Source: Emiliania huxleyi CCMP1516 (Eukaryota; Haptophyta; Isochrysidales; Noelaerhabdaceae). From it: a DNA stretch of 64,000 nt. The stretch covers positions 1 through 64,000 of the forward strand of contig NW_005199853.1 in assembly GCF_000372725.1 (NCBI RefSeq). Reading direction: 5' to 3'. Below, in pieces: positions 11,644 to 22,358 of the stretch. A program made the translations under genes and the position numbers. A model generated the notes under the pieces. The model saw nothing but the letters and a program-made list of their open reading frames with translations. It had not been told where the DNA came from and searched no databases. The stretch's first letter is position 1. Each line of letters begins with the position of its first letter.

Positions 11644-11955
11644 GCGAGAGAATACGTTGCGTTTTTGTGGAGGGGAATTACTTTATATTCGAACACCCCT
11701 CTCCGACGAAACGGACTAAGGTGGAAGGAGTGCCCGCCACACACCGGCACCGTGATATTGCTCATACGTCAGTACGGCTTTACGGCTTTATATGTGTGTG
11801 GGATAAAGCCGCGCCGCATGTAGTTTTGAGCTGCGCTGTAGTGTGACGCCCAGCGAGGGGCGTGCCTCTCCATGACCGAATGCGCGGGTGCGCATTCACA
11901 CTTTCCAACTCCGAGATATTACGTCACGTAAAAGCAACTCGATTGCTTTTACGTG
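11644..11955. other. Intergenic with a 13-bp perfect hairpin at 11925-11955
   Basis: Downstream of RecQ. CACGTAAAAGCAA and TTGCTTTTACGTG form a perfect inverted repeat around the 5-base loop CTCGA. The hairpin sits immediately before the first of two 240-bp direct repeats, so it may be part of that element or a terminator-like structure. No gene is seen. Confidence 0.6.
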
Positions 11956-12197
11956 TGCGCCTACCCTCACCTCGGGTAGACCGTTCACACCTCGCCCCGC
12001 GTAATATCCTGATTAGTTAATTGTTCTCCCGCGTGCGTTCGTTCGTCCCTTCGTAGATCTATCTTTATCATCGATCGGTGCAGTGTGTATGGAGCAAGAC
12101 GTAGACATCGCGCACTCGCAGCCCACCGCGCCACCGCGCCGTCGGGCGCCGCCCTCGGTCTCCGAGGGAGCTCAGCTACACCGTCTGGTCATGCGCA
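11956..12197 (+). repeat. 242-bp direct repeat, copy A
   Basis: Begins TGCGCCTACCCTCACCTCGG and ends GTCATGCGCA. It matches 12605-12838 almost base for base apart from one small indel and a few substitutions. It contains an ATG at 12089 followed by an open frame (EQDVDIAHSQPTAPPRR...). The two copies are 649 bases apart in direct orientation, as in terminal direct repeats of a small element or a tandem duplication. Confidence 0.85.
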
Positions 12198-12417
12198 TGG
12201 TAGCGGCCTACGGTCCGATCCGGCCTCCTTTGGGTCGCCTCATCAGCGCAGTGCGCTCAACCACGTCGCTGCTCGAATGCGCGCGACTGGGTATTCGATT
12301 TGATGCAGCATGCAACAATGCGCTGAATCTTTTGCCACAACCCAACCCCAACGCTTGGCACCAACCGCCAACAGCGTGGCCTTCATGGATTTTGCCTCAA
12401 CGGCAACACAAACACAG

Positions 12418-12540
12418 TCTACCCCCCGCGGACGGCCCGTGGTTAACACGCCGAACCCTATCCCCCGCGAACGGCTCGTGGTCAACTCGCCGAACCCTAC
12501 CCCCCCGCGGACGGCTCGTGGTCAACACGCCGAACCCTTC
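12418..12540 (+). repeat. 39-bp minisatellite, three copies
   Basis: Three consecutive units of the type CCCCCGCGGACGGCTCGTGG followed by TCAACACGCCGAACCCT, each about 39 bases and differing by a few bases. The period is a multiple of three, which keeps overlapping frames open and explains the long but featureless frame starting at 12089. Confidence 0.85.
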
Positions 12541-12604
12541 TCACGAGTCACGTGGCAATGGCGGCTCTGCGAGCTCGACACTCGCCCGCCGCCATTGGGG
12601 GGGA

Positions 12605-12838
12605 TGCGCCTACCCTCACCTCGGGTAGACCGTTCACACCTCGCCCCGCGTAATATCCTGATTAGTTAATTGTTCCCGCGTGCGTTCGTTCCTCCCTTCG
12701 TATCTTTATCATCGATCGGTGCAGTGTATATGGAGCAAGACGTAGACATCGCGCACTCGCAGCCCACCGCGCCACCGCGCCGTTGGGCGCCGCCCTCGGT
12801 CTCCGAGGGAGCTCAGCTACACCGTCTGGTCATGCGCA
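12605..12838 (+). repeat. Direct repeat, copy B
   Basis: Second copy of the 11956-12197 sequence. Downstream of GTCATGCGCA the two diverge completely (copy A continues TGGTAGCGG, copy B continues ACGTGATTACG), which fixes the repeat end. Confidence 0.85.
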
Positions 12839-12963
12839 ACGTGATTACGCGGCGCGCGGCTATACTCGCCGAGAGCGCGGATATATTTGCTATTTGGGAG
12901 CTATTGCGATTGCATCGCTATTTCGGGCGTATCGGCGCGCCGACGGTCGCCGAAGTGTTGTAG
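12730..12963 (+). CDS. Small unrecognised protein, 77 aa
   Basis: ATG inside direct repeat B starts a short complete frame: Pro/Arg-rich for 25 residues, then a hydrophobic, helical-looking end (AILAESADIFAIWELLRLHR). The matching ATG in copy A opens a different, repeat-derived frame after residue 35. No family is recognised. It could be the remains of an element-encoded protein or chance. Confidence 0.25.
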   Translation: MEQDVDIAHSQPTAPPRRWAPPSVSEGAQLHRLVMRNVITRRAAILAESADIFAIWELLRLHRYFGRIGAPTVAEVL

Positions 12964-13204
12964 TCTATTTTCCTGATCAGTCTATTCCTGATCAACTTTT
13001 GTAAGTCACCAAGGCCGCGCGCGCCGCGCGGCTCCTCCTTACCGCCCACGCACCCGACGGTGCGTGGAGCACTATGCTGTGCTCCCGCCGCACGTGTGCA
13101 CGAGGCACGTGCGCGCCGCGCTCCCGGTCTCCCGCGGCGCCGCGGGCCCGCGGCCCCGCGCCCCGTTGCGCGCGTTGGTTGGGCGCTCGGCTCGCCGCTC
13201 GCGA

Positions 13205-13450
13205 TCCCGCCTGAGCCCTGGCCTCGACACCTCGACACCAAACCTCGACACCGACTCGACACCTCGACACCCCATGCCAACTCGACACCCCTCGACACCC
13301 CTCGACACCCCTCGACACCATCTAGGCTGACACCATGCTCGTCCGTGTCAAGGTGCCAAACTCGACACCTCGACACCGCTCGACACCCCTCGACACCGCT
13401 CGATACCCCTCGACACCGCTCGACACCGCTCGACACACTCGACACCGCTC
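13205..13450. repeat. CTCGACACC minisatellite, block 1
   Basis: Irregular tandem array of 9-12 base units with the core CTCGACAC (variants CTCGACACC, CTCGACACCC, CTCGACACCGCT), interrupted near 13322-13360. It is followed at 13485-13545 by a C-rich pyrimidine tract. The GACAC core is the same as that of the tandem repeats inside several introns of this window. Confidence 0.9.
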
Positions 13451-13551
13451 TCTCTTCTTGCTTCTTTTCTGACTGCAAAACTTTATAATCCCCCCTCCCC
13501 CCCCCCTCCCCCCCCTCCCCTCCCTCCCTCTCTAGCTCTCCCCTCACTAAT

Positions 13552-13815
13552 ATGCAGCACGAGCCCGCCGCCGCCGAGCCCGCCGCCGCCGAGCCCGCCG
13601 AAGCAGCGCCGGCGGCGATGGCGGCGGCGACGTGGGAGGGTGCCGCTGCCGCGACTGCCGCGACTGCCCCCGCTGATGGCAGCTTTGCTGCCATGCAGAT
13701 CGCTGCGAACAACAGGCTGGATGCCAGGCCCCCACCAGGCCCCCACAAAGCCTGTGCGCGCAGCCTGCACTCATGTGTTCTACTGTGGAGCAGTGTGCTG
13801 TGGGGAGAGCTCTAG
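13552..13815 (+). CDS. Possible small Ala/Pro/Glu-rich protein
   Basis: An ATG frame of 87 codons lies between two minisatellite blocks and is preceded by a pyrimidine-rich tract. The first 24 residues are AAEP-type repeats; the remainder has no recognisable domain. It may be spurious, since GC-rich repeats keep frames open. Confidence 0.2.
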   Translation: MQHEPAAAEPAAAEPAEAAPAAMAAATWEGAAAATAATAPADGSFAAMQIAANNRLDARPPPGPHKACARSLHSCVLLWSSVLWGEL

Positions 13816-13885
13816 GGGAGAGGCGAGGATGGTTTCATTGGTTACAGCAGTTCTGCTATTGAGTATAGCCCCGCGCTAGCCACAC

Positions 13886-14125
13886 GGACGCTCGACACCG
13901 CTCGACACCTCGCGCCACACGCAACTCGACACCCGCTCGACACCTCGACACCCTCGACACCCCTCGACACCCCTCGACACCCCTCGACACCCCTCGACAC
14001 GGACAAGCATGGTGTCAGCCTCGACAGGCCTCGACAGGCCTCGACAGGCCTCGACAGGCCTCGACAGGCCTCGACACCTCTATCCCTCGACAGCAGACCC
14101 TCGACACCGGGCCTCGACACCTCGA
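13886..14125. repeat. CTCGACACC / CTCGACAGG minisatellite, block 2
   Basis: A second array of the same family as 13205-13450. It begins with CTCGACACC units, passes through several exact CTCGACACCC copies, then switches to five tandem CTCGACAGGC units at about 14018-14076. The switch to a homogeneous variant shows local amplification. Confidence 0.9.
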
Positions 14126-14444
14126 CACCAGGGCTCAGGATCCCGCGCCGGGGCGCGATCCGCTCCGTCCATCTCGCGCCATCTCGCCCGAGCGATCGGC
14201 AATATTTTTCAACAGTACACAACACTGCGCGTCGCGTGTGTGTGTGCCTGTGCGTTCTCGTGTGTGCTTCGCTTCGTTCGTCTCGGGGGGAAACACAGCT
14301 CACAGGGGACCAGCCGCAGCCCCAAGCTGCCAGGTGTGCCAGCGCCTCGTACTGGTCACATAGGACATGGCTCATGGGCGGACCGCGGTGCGACATGGGG
14401 TATCACAGAACTCTCTCTCACGTACACCTCTGTACACCTTGGCG
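14126..14444. other. Intergenic, no gene seen
   Basis: About 320 bases downstream of the ubinuclein-like gene (its 3' side) and after the minisatellite. It includes GT/TG-rich sequence at about 14229-14280. No gene or conserved site was recognised. Confidence 0.5.
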
Positions 14445-17400
14445 TTACAGAGGCACGGGTGACATCGGCGATGGCGGCCCGGGCGCGTCTCCCGCTGCAG
14501 CGGCCGGCGCCGCAGCGGCCGGTGAAGGCGACGGCGGCGGGGCCGCACGCACCCTCTCGAACGTGGTTGCGACGATCTTGTTCGTGACCCAGCCGTGGGG
14601 CAGCATTTTCCGCACCTTCTCAATCATCGCCTTGAAGGCAGGCGCCTCGACGCCGGTGCCGTCCTCCTTGCCCTCCTTGCCGTCGTCCTTGTCGTCCTTG
14701 CCGTCCTCCGGGGTGGCTGGGCGGCGCCACGTGCCATGCAGGATCGGCTTTCGCAGGAGCTGACTCGGAAGCTTGCTCCATTCCCCCTCCTTCTCCTGCA
14801 GCGAGAGCTGGGCGCAGCCGAGCGCCAGCAACGCCTCCTCGCTCGCCGCGTCCCACTGAAAGCGACCCTTTGGTGGAGCGGCGCCCTTTGGCCTCCACGC
14901 GAGTGCGCCGCTGCCGCCGCCGGCCGCGCCGCCGCCCGCCGCGCCGCACGGCAGCTGCACCAAGTTGAGCTCCTCGGCGGCGGCGTCCTTGGAGTACTGC
15001 ACCGTGTGGCAGCCCTGGTCGGCGGCGAACGCGATGATGCGGCCGTCCTGCCACGTCGTGGACGTGGAGCTGCCGCGCTGCACCTTGCGGGAGAGATGTG
15101 TGGGGGGATGTGGGGAAATGTGGGGAGATGTGGACGTGGAGCTGCCGCGCTGCACCTTGCGCCGCACGCTCACCTCGCTCCCGACCAGCTTGCTCGGGTC
15201 GGAGGCGGCCAGCGCCGCGGTCTCGGCCACGCGCCGCTTCTCGTCGGCGGCGTGCGCCTTGACCAGCGCCTCGTGCGCCGCCTTTTGCGGCGCGGCGCTC
15301 GCCCGCATCGCCGTCTCCAGCGCAGCGGTCAGCCTACGGCTCGGATTTGCTGCGGCTCAGGAGCGGCAATCTCCGCGCCGTCTGTCGGAGGTGGTCTGGC
15401 CCGCCGCGGCAACGACTCGCCGAGGGAGGCGAGCTTCTCGGGCAGCGCGGCCTGCTCTCCGTAGCTGATCAGCCGCGACCGCAGCGCCTTTTCGTCGATG
15501 GGGACGAGCGCGGCGAGCCGCTCCAGCACGGGGGGGGTGAGCCATGCCGACGGCGAGGGCTGGCCCTTGGCGAGGAGGGGGAGCCGCTTGCCCTGCATCG
15601 CCGCGCGCGCGTGCGCGCCCAGCTGCTCGCACCGCACGAGCGTGATGAGGATGTCTCGCACGGGCTCGGGGAGTCGCTGCCGCTTGTTGCCGCCCTCGGA
15701 GGCCTCGGAGGTGTCCGACATGCGTGACGCGCCGCGCGTGGCCGCGGGCGGGTTGGAGAGGCTCGGCGATGCCTCCACGGCACTCGCCAGGTCAGCCTCC
15801 AAGTCCTCCCGCACGTGCGCCAGCCGCTCGAGCAGCTGAGGCGCCTCGGCCGCGGGCACAGGCCAGCCCGCCCCCCCCGCCTCGCCCGCAGCCGAAGGGG
15901 CAGCACCCTCCGCCGGCGGCCGGCCGCTCGCGCTGCCTGTGGCGCCCGCACCGCCGTTGCAGGCGCCTCTGCCTCCGCCACTGCAGCCGCCTGCAGCCGC
16001 CCCCGCGCCACGCGACGCCAAGCCGCCTGCTGCCCCGCACGCGCCGCCAGGCGCGAGCGAGGGAGGGGCCGCCGGAGGCGCACGCAAGGCGGGCGGCGCA
16101 AAGGGCGGCGGTGGCTGGGGCGGCGGCCGGGGCGGCGGCCGGACGTTGAAGACGGAGCCCGGGCCGCAGCCGGGAGGGACGATGACGTGCATTTTCGCGC
16201 CCGCCTGTTCACAGCGGAGCTAGGTGGAGGTGTGAAGAGAGGAGGGACGAGGGCGCGCAGCTTCCCCGCCGGGGTGGAGAGCTGGAGAGTCTGCCCCGGT
16301 ACGCAGCCGTACGGGACCGTGACCGAGAGGAGGCACGCGTCGGACGGCGGCGGAGCCCCTACCGGCGGAGCAGCCGACGAAGCGCCCGCCGCCCCGCCTC
16401 CTCGCTGCGCCGCGCCGCCGCCGCCGCCCGCAATCATGGCCGATGCCGCCGCCGCCGCGAGCGCTGCCACATCCTTGGCCGGCGGCGGTGGCGGAGGCAT
16501 CGCCGGCACCGACGGCTCCCACGGCACCCGCGGGGAGGAGGACTGGGCCGCGAACTGCGCGGGCGCGGGGTAGGCGAGCGGCACCTGGTCACGTCACGGA
16601 CGCGTCACGGGGCGTGTCCCCCGTCTGGAACGGCGCAGGCAGGGGGTGGGGGCGGCGCCTCCTCGTCGCCGTCGATGTCCTCGACGTAGTAGCCCACGTC
16701 GTGCGACCCGACGAACGACCCCGCCGCGACGCCACCGCCCCAGCCTGCGCCGCCGCCCCCGCCCGCCACCCGAGCCGCGGCGGCCGCCGCGGCCGCCAAC
16801 GCCGCCGGCGAAGTGCCAAGGACGCCGAACATGTCATCCGCGGCCGATGCGGCGGTAGGGCCGGTCGTCGCAGCAGCGGCAGCGGGGGCCGTGCCGGACG
16901 CCGCAGGGCCGCCGCTGCCGGCGGCAGTGGCGGCGGCCGACGCGGCAGCCGATGCGGCGGCGGCTGACTGGAGCTGCGGCACGGCAGCGGGGACGCCGTT
17001 CGGCAGGAGGATGGCGCGCAGCTGCTCCTTGGTAAGGTTGGCGGCGAGCGTGCGGGCGAGGCGGCTCCAGCCCTCGACTTTGCCGAGCGTCACGCGCGCC
17101 GCTTGCTCGACCATCGCCTGCTCACAGACAGGGGCGTGAAGAGACGCCGATCACCGCAAGCGCGCCTCCGCTCGACCGCCGCCTTGACGGCGCGGACGGT
17201 CACGTTGAGGCGGGGCGCCGCCTCCTGCACCTCCTTGAGGAGCCGCGCAAACGCCTCGCCGGCACCCTACCCAGCAGACACACGCTACGCCTCTCCGGGC
17301 CGCCTCTCCACCACCTTGTTGCAACCGCTCTGCCGCGGCGGCGTGCCTGGCTGCCTCCCTTGCCCGGCCGGTGCGCCTCCGTCTCGGCGCCCTCCGGCAC

Positions 17401-18532
17401 AGGCACGTGCAGCAGCGCCGCGAGCACCGAGAGTGCGCCCCAGACGGAGCACCCTGTCGGCGGGCGGGAGCCGCTGCCGGCGGCTCGAGGCAGCGGCGGA
17501 CGCACCGGCGCGCGGTTGGCTCCGCTCGAGGCCGCCCCGCTGCTCGAGGCCGCCCCGCTGCTCGAGGCCGCCCCACTGCCGCCGCCGTTCTGCGCCGGCA
17601 AAGCAGGCGGCCGCGGAGGCAGCCGCGGCCGAGCGGACGCGGGGGACGGGCCCGCGTTGGCCGAACGCGGCGGCGGGTCGATGAACTCGCCTACGGGACA
17701 TGTCTCGGACATGTCGTGGACGTGTCCGCAGGGCGGTGGGGCGGCTCGACAGAGACTCGCTCGCGCGGCGCGCGGCACGCTCGGCGGCGGCCGCGGCCTG
17801 GGCCTCAGACTGGAGCGCCCCGCGAGAGATGAAGAAGCCCGTTGCCTTGAGGACGGGCCCGCCTCCGCCGCCCGCCTCGCCGCCGCCATCCCCGCCTCCG
17901 TCTCCGCCCTCGCCACCCTCACCCTCGCCGCCGCTGCTGCCCTCGCCTCCGCCGCCGCCGCCGCCGAGGCCGCCCTCGCGTGCGTCGTCCTCGTAGTCCG
18001 ACTCCCAGCCCTCGGCACCCTCGAACATCTCTGTGTCGTCGATGAAGTCGTCCTGCAGGTCGTACCACGAGCCGTCGTCGCTCATCTCCCCGCCTCCCAC
18101 CTCCTCGCCGCCGTCGCCGCCGCCGTCGGCCACGGAAGCGCCGCCGTCGCCGACCGCGCAGCTGCCGCCGCCGCCGCCGCCCTCCGAGTCGGCTGCGCCA
18201 CATCCGTTCTCACTCGCACGATCGCACGCGTCGCCCAACGCCGCGTCGCCGCCGCTGCCTGCTCCCTCCGCGCCCGCCGCGTCGCCTTCCTCCGCCTGGC
18301 GGGCGCGCTTGGGCGGCGGCCGGGCCACGGGCATGCGCGACGTGGCGTACTTCCGCTCCATGTCCTGGATGATCTGCTGGAAGCGGTTGGTTGGCCGATC
18401 GCCCGCCTCGGGGCCGAGCGCCGCGCGCTTCTTTCGCTGCTCGTCCGCCGCCGGCTGGGCCGAGCGCCCGCGCCAAGAGACCACGCCGTCGGTCGGGAGC
18501 GCGAGGTGTATGCGCTGGCAGCCGTCCTCCAT
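14445..18532 (-). CDS. Ubinuclein/HPC2-like subunit of the HIRA histone chaperone (multi-exon)
   Basis: Starts at ATG 18532. Early in the protein, NRFQQIIQDMERKYA is followed by SWYDLQDDFIDDTEMFE, the conserved HPC2-related signature that contacts HIRA in ubinucleins (family knowledge). Acidic and poly-Gly linkers follow. Helical segments in order: LLKEVQEAAPRLNVTVRAVK (about 17160-17270), VTLGKVEGWSRLARTLAANL, RQRLPEPVRDILITLVRCE and ALRSRLISYGEQAALPEKLA. Two VP-G-PG turns (VPYGCVPGQ, VPPGCGPGS) also occur. The C-terminal part has a Tudor/agenet-like strand set (VGSEVSV...TWQDGRIIAF...VQYSKD) and a SANT-like FQWDAASEEALLAL. The intron 17691-17760 uses a GC donor, and 15084-15155 is bounded by a 32-bp duplication. 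Replication-independent H3.3 deposition in the nucleus is inferred. Whether the 3' half (14445-16600) belongs to the same transcript is likely but unproven. Confidence 0.6.
15058..15161 (-). repeat. 32-bp exon duplication creating a 72-bp intron
   Basis: The 32 bases at 15058-15089 recur exactly at 15130-15161. On the minus strand each copy contains CGCAAGGTGCAGCG. The stretch from the first GT (15155) to the second AG (15084) is exactly 72 bases and reads as a GT-AG intron. Removing it leaves one uninterrupted copy of the coding sequence (SVRRK then VQRGSSTSTTWQDG). Confidence 0.75.
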
Positions 18533-18934
18533 CGGCGCAACTGGAGCCGGCCAGGGCCGGCGCGCGCGGGCTACAAAGGAGATATTTTTTTACCTGGTAG
18601 TGCTAAAGTTTTCTCCCTACAAGATTTTTGTCCCCATGCCTATACCGCTAACTCGAGGGAGCGCAGGCAGCGCCGGGACGCTCCTCTCCACCAATATGCT
18701 CCTCGCCATCATCGTCACCACGACGTGTCAGCTGCGGACGGGCGTCGCCCACAACATGCACACATAGCCCGACAACTTTCAAACGCTCTGCAAGCCGCGG
18801 GCGGCTCCAACTGTCAATGTCGTCTCGCATTGCCGGTACGCGGGCCTGGCTGCTCTCTCTCCCCCCCCCACTCCCCATCGAGACTGAGCCCCCGGTGAGC
18901 ACGGGCTGCGGCGCGACCCTTGCCGTCCCCGCGC
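18533..18934. other. Intergenic, 5' side of the ubinuclein-like gene
   Basis: About 400 bases, partly AT-richer around 18575-18640 (runs of T, TTTACCTGG). Presumably contains the minus-strand promoter. No gene recognised. Confidence 0.5.
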
Positions 18935-19934
18935 CTGAGGGAGGGTGTAGAGGATGTAGAGTGTAGAGCGCTGTAGAGCTGTAGAGATGTAGAGCGCTCT
19001 GGAGCGCTGTAGAGCTGTAGAGCTCTACATCGGCTGCGTGACGAACTGCCTCCGTTGTAGAGCGATGTAGAGCGCGATTTTGTTGTAGAGTTTGTTGTAG
19101 AGGCTCTACAGCCAAACCGCCGGGAAGGCAGTGACTCAAAGAGGTCGAGTCGCACTAATGGGGTGTCTCCGAGCTTACTGGAGCTCTGATGGACGGCCCT
19201 GACTATCCCTGACACACAGAGAGTCACTCTGACGGCACACAACACCCTATAACTGCGTCATGACCAGCCTGCCATGCGTCGCCAGTGCCGCATTCGTCGC
19301 TGTGCTTCTTTAGCAGGCGGTGGACTGTCGGCTGCGAGGACGGTCGCATTTGCGCGAGGCGAGGCGAGCATTTAGACGCGTTGCATGCGCCATGACTCGC
19401 GCCAGCGCGTGCGGGAGCTCCTGGCTGAGCGTTGAGTCCAAGCGAGTTGCGCTGGCCACGATCGCTACGCCGAGCCGAGCTGACGCGCCGAGGCGCCGGC
19501 CAGTCGCAGCCGCGAGGCATGCCACAGCAGCAGAGGCACCTGCCACCCATTGGGCGGGCAGACAGAAGGCCAGGGCAGCACTGGCAAGTGCAACGCGCCT
19601 CATGTCGGAGAGCGACCGTGCCTCGTTCGCCGCTTATGATGTAAAGTTTGTTGTGATCTGTGATCTGTGAGGGTTCGCCCGCAGGCGCATTTTGTATACC
19701 GAGGCGGTGCCCGGTGCCGAGCGCAGGCAGAGCCCACAGGTCGGACCTTGTAGAGTTTGTTGTAGAGATTTCACGTTGTAGAGCGCCTCTACATCGCTCT
19801 ACAACGGAGGCAGTTCGTCACGCGGTGGATGTAGAGCTCTACAGCTCTACATTGCTCTACAGCGCTCCAGAGCGCTCTACATCTCTACAGCTCTACAGCG
19901 CTCTACACTCTACATCCTCTACACCCTCCCTCAG
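18935..19934. mobile_element. Fold-back element 1 with ~140-bp terminal inverted repeats
   Basis: 18935-19071 and 19788-19934 are inverted copies of each other. Each starts at its outer end with CTGAGGGAGGGTGTAGAGG and is built from TGTAGAGC units plus the unique stretch GACGAACTGCCTCCGTTG. The middle (about 720 bp) is single copy here. Terminal inverted repeats made of subrepeats suggest a non-autonomous fold-back DNA transposon. No transposase is visible, and target-site duplications were not clear. Confidence 0.75.
19310..19603 (-). CDS. Possible small secreted protein inside fold-back element 1
   Basis: A complete 97-codon frame with a hydrophobic N-terminus resembling a signal peptide (VALASAALAFCLPAQWVAGA). 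The rest is Ala/Arg/Leu-rich with no recognised domain. Its position at the centre of a palindromic element makes it either cargo or chance. Confidence 0.25.
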   Translation of the reverse strand: MRRVALASAALAFCLPAQWVAGASAAVACLAAATGRRLGASARLGVAIVASATRLDSTLSQELPHALARVMAHATRLNARLASRKCDRPRSRQSTAC

Positions 19935-20838
19935 CCCCGCGCACGCAGGTCACCAGGCTGCATCAGAGCTGCTTTGTCGTGCGCACTCGAGCAGCGCGCA
20001 ACGGTCGCGCCCACCTGTCACCTCGCCTCGCCGGCTGCATCCCGCTCGCGGCGGTCGCCACCATCCCTGGGCCACTGCCACTGCCCCTGTCCCTGCCGCC
20101 GCCGTCGCCGTCCGATTCCTCCCCGCCGCCCGGCCTGATCCGCGGCGTGCAACGCCCCCCACGCACAAACATGGGCACACATCTCGGCATCGCCGACCCC
20201 CCAGCCCCCTGCCGCCGCCGCCGCCGTCCCTGTCGCCCCCGCTTCCACCCACTTGCTTTACTGCCGACTCCAAGCGGGAGGCAGCAAAAGCACGCAGACA
20301 GAACCCTGAGAACGTCGCCATCGTGTTGCAGGCAGGCCTGGCTAGCCGCGTGTTGGGGAGTAGTGTTTGTGTGTGTGGTGTACTCTCTCTCCACTCAGTG
20401 TATAGTGAGTGTGAGCAGCGCACGATGAAAACAACTAACATCCTCGAAGCATATTGTCTGTGTTGATGGCTTGTTTCTTTCTTTGTTTAGAAGGGACACT
20501 CTGCAGCGATGCAGTGTCCAGTGAGAGAGTTAGAAATTCTTACTTTCTTCCTTTCTTGGGCCACCATGGCGTTGGCGAACGTCAGATGGCAGGTCGAATG
20601 CGGAATGAAAACCAAAGTAACCTGATTTCTTTCAGACGACGGGGGGTGGCGGCGGGCGGCGGTCCCGCGATGGCCGGGCTCGGGGGGTGGAGTGCGACGA
20701 GCGAGCGATTGAGCGCGGTTTCGAGGGGAGGGGGGAAGAGCGGCCGGCCATGTGGGCCGGTCTCTTCGACGGCGTTTGTAGAGTTCATTTGTTGCATGGG
20801 AAAATTCTTTATTTCAGACGACAGCGAACTCCCATCGC
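19935..20838. other. Intergenic, no gene recognised
   Basis: About 900 bases with several open frames lacking domains. TTTCAGACGAC occurs twice (about 20632 and 20812), each after a T-rich stretch, which looks like two splice acceptors in a 5' untranslated region; the second is just 17 bases before the next start codon. Confidence 0.45.
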
Positions 20839-21745
20839 ATGTGCATGTTGTTCTCCACGGCCGCGCTGCTGTCGTCGGGCCTCCTCCTCTCGCCGGCGCG
20901 CTCGCCGGCGGCGGTGGCGCCGCGTGCGCGCGCTCCGACCCTGAGCATCGCGGTCTTCGGCGCGAGCGGCGGCACTGGAAGCGAGGCGGTTTTGCAGGCG
21001 CTCGAGCGGGGCGAGGACGTGAGCTGCCTCGTACGCGACGCCTCCAAGCTCAAGGCGCCGCGCACGGCGGCGGGCTTCTCGGAGGGCTCGCCGTTTGCCA
21101 GCGACAAGCTCTCGGTCACCACCGGCAGCGTCACCAACAAGGCGGACGTCGACGCGGTCTTTGCCAGCGGAGGCGAGTGCTCTCCTCGGCCGTCCACGCG
21201 TGAGCAGCAGGGTTCCACACATGCGCACACCCCGTACAGGTGTGACGGGCGTGGTCGTGGCGCTCGGCGGCAAGACGAGCGACGTCGGCCCCACGATGCT
21301 GCAGGACGGCACCGCCAACATAGTGGCCGCCTGCAAGGCCAATGGCGTGAAGCGCATCTCGGTCGTCACGACGATCGGCGCGGGCGACTCAATGGACCAG
21401 GCGCCGTGGGCCTTCCGGCTGCTGATGATGACTGTGATGTCGTCCATCATGAGCGACAAGAACGCGCAGGAGGCGGTCATCACGTCGGCGGGCGCCGACC
21501 TCGAGTACTGCATCGTGCGCCCGGGCGGCCTCAAGTCGGACCCGCCCACCGGGGTCGTCACCGCGGGGAAGGACCAGGACGCGGGCGCCATCACGCGCGC
21601 CGACGTGGCGGCCTTCTGCCTCGACGCGGTCGTCGAGCCCGACTTTCAGTTCCTGCGGCAGGCCGTCTCCATCTCGTCAAACATGGGCAGCGGGTTCAAG
21701 TCGGTCCTCGCAGACAAGACCAAGTCGCGGATGGCGAGCAAGTGA
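20839..21745 (+). CDS. NAD(P)-binding Rossmann protein (atypical SDR / NmrA-like), probably plastid-targeted
   Basis: Exons 20839-21172 and 21240-21745 give 279 residues. After a hydrophobic, Ala/Pro/Arg-rich leader of about 36 residues comes IAVFGASGGTGSEAVLQAL, the dinucleotide-binding loop of atypical short-chain dehydrogenases. ALGGKTSDVGPTM, VKRISVVTTIGAG and LEYCIVRPGGLKSDPP follow, as in plant and cyanobacterial NAD(P)-binding proteins of chloroplasts. The leader suggests import into the plastid, but the reaction is not evident. The 67-base intron has a GCGAGT donor. A promoter was not identified. Confidence 0.8.
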
Positions 21746-22358
21746 TCGCGGCGCCGAGATGCTGCTATCGCTCCGCGTCTCCGTTTGCGCGGCGGCGGCG
21801 CGTCCTGTGTGCTATAGTGTGCGCCAATCCACGCCCTTGTCGTGCTAGTGTGCTCACACACTTGCGGTACGGGGTGTGGACCCTGAGTTGCACTATGCAC
21901 AGGTGGCTTGTGCGCCGGGCCCTCCTGCTCGGCTCCAGCGAGTAGACAAGTGTTACCATCAACAGAGGAGAAGGATCTGACCTCAGGCTCAGTCAGCGGC
22001 GGCCGAGATGGCGCGATGCCGACCGGGTGTTGTGGCGCTCAAGCCCTCGCTCAAGCCGCATTGCGCGGTCGCGCGCGGATCGTTACTTGCAACTTGGTTC
22101 GTTATACGTTAACACATACACCTGACCTCACACCCATGCGCCATGCACATGCGGTCTTACAGTGATCAGTGTGCCGGCAGTCGCCGGCAGTTTGTCGCTC
22201 ACTGACAGAAGGAACACAAGGGATTGAAGGACACTGAGGGCGAGCCCATCGCTGTGGCAGCTGTGGCAGCCGCACAAGACCGGGCTGTCCGTGAGTGGTC
22301 ACTTCTCTCTGTCTTGCTCTCGCGCGAGGGTCGCGCCTGAGCTCGGCTGGACATATAC
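21746..22358. other. Intergenic, no gene seen
   Basis: About 610 bases between two genes on the same strand, holding the 3' end of one and the promoter of the next. Composition is nearer to neutral than in the genes. TGTGGCAGC is tandemly repeated at about 22253-22270. No domain-bearing frame. Confidence 0.5.

Noticed and set aside
12089-12628. A 180-codon plus-strand frame
   Set aside because: After the first 35 residues it runs through a 39-bp minisatellite whose period is a multiple of three, so openness is expected.
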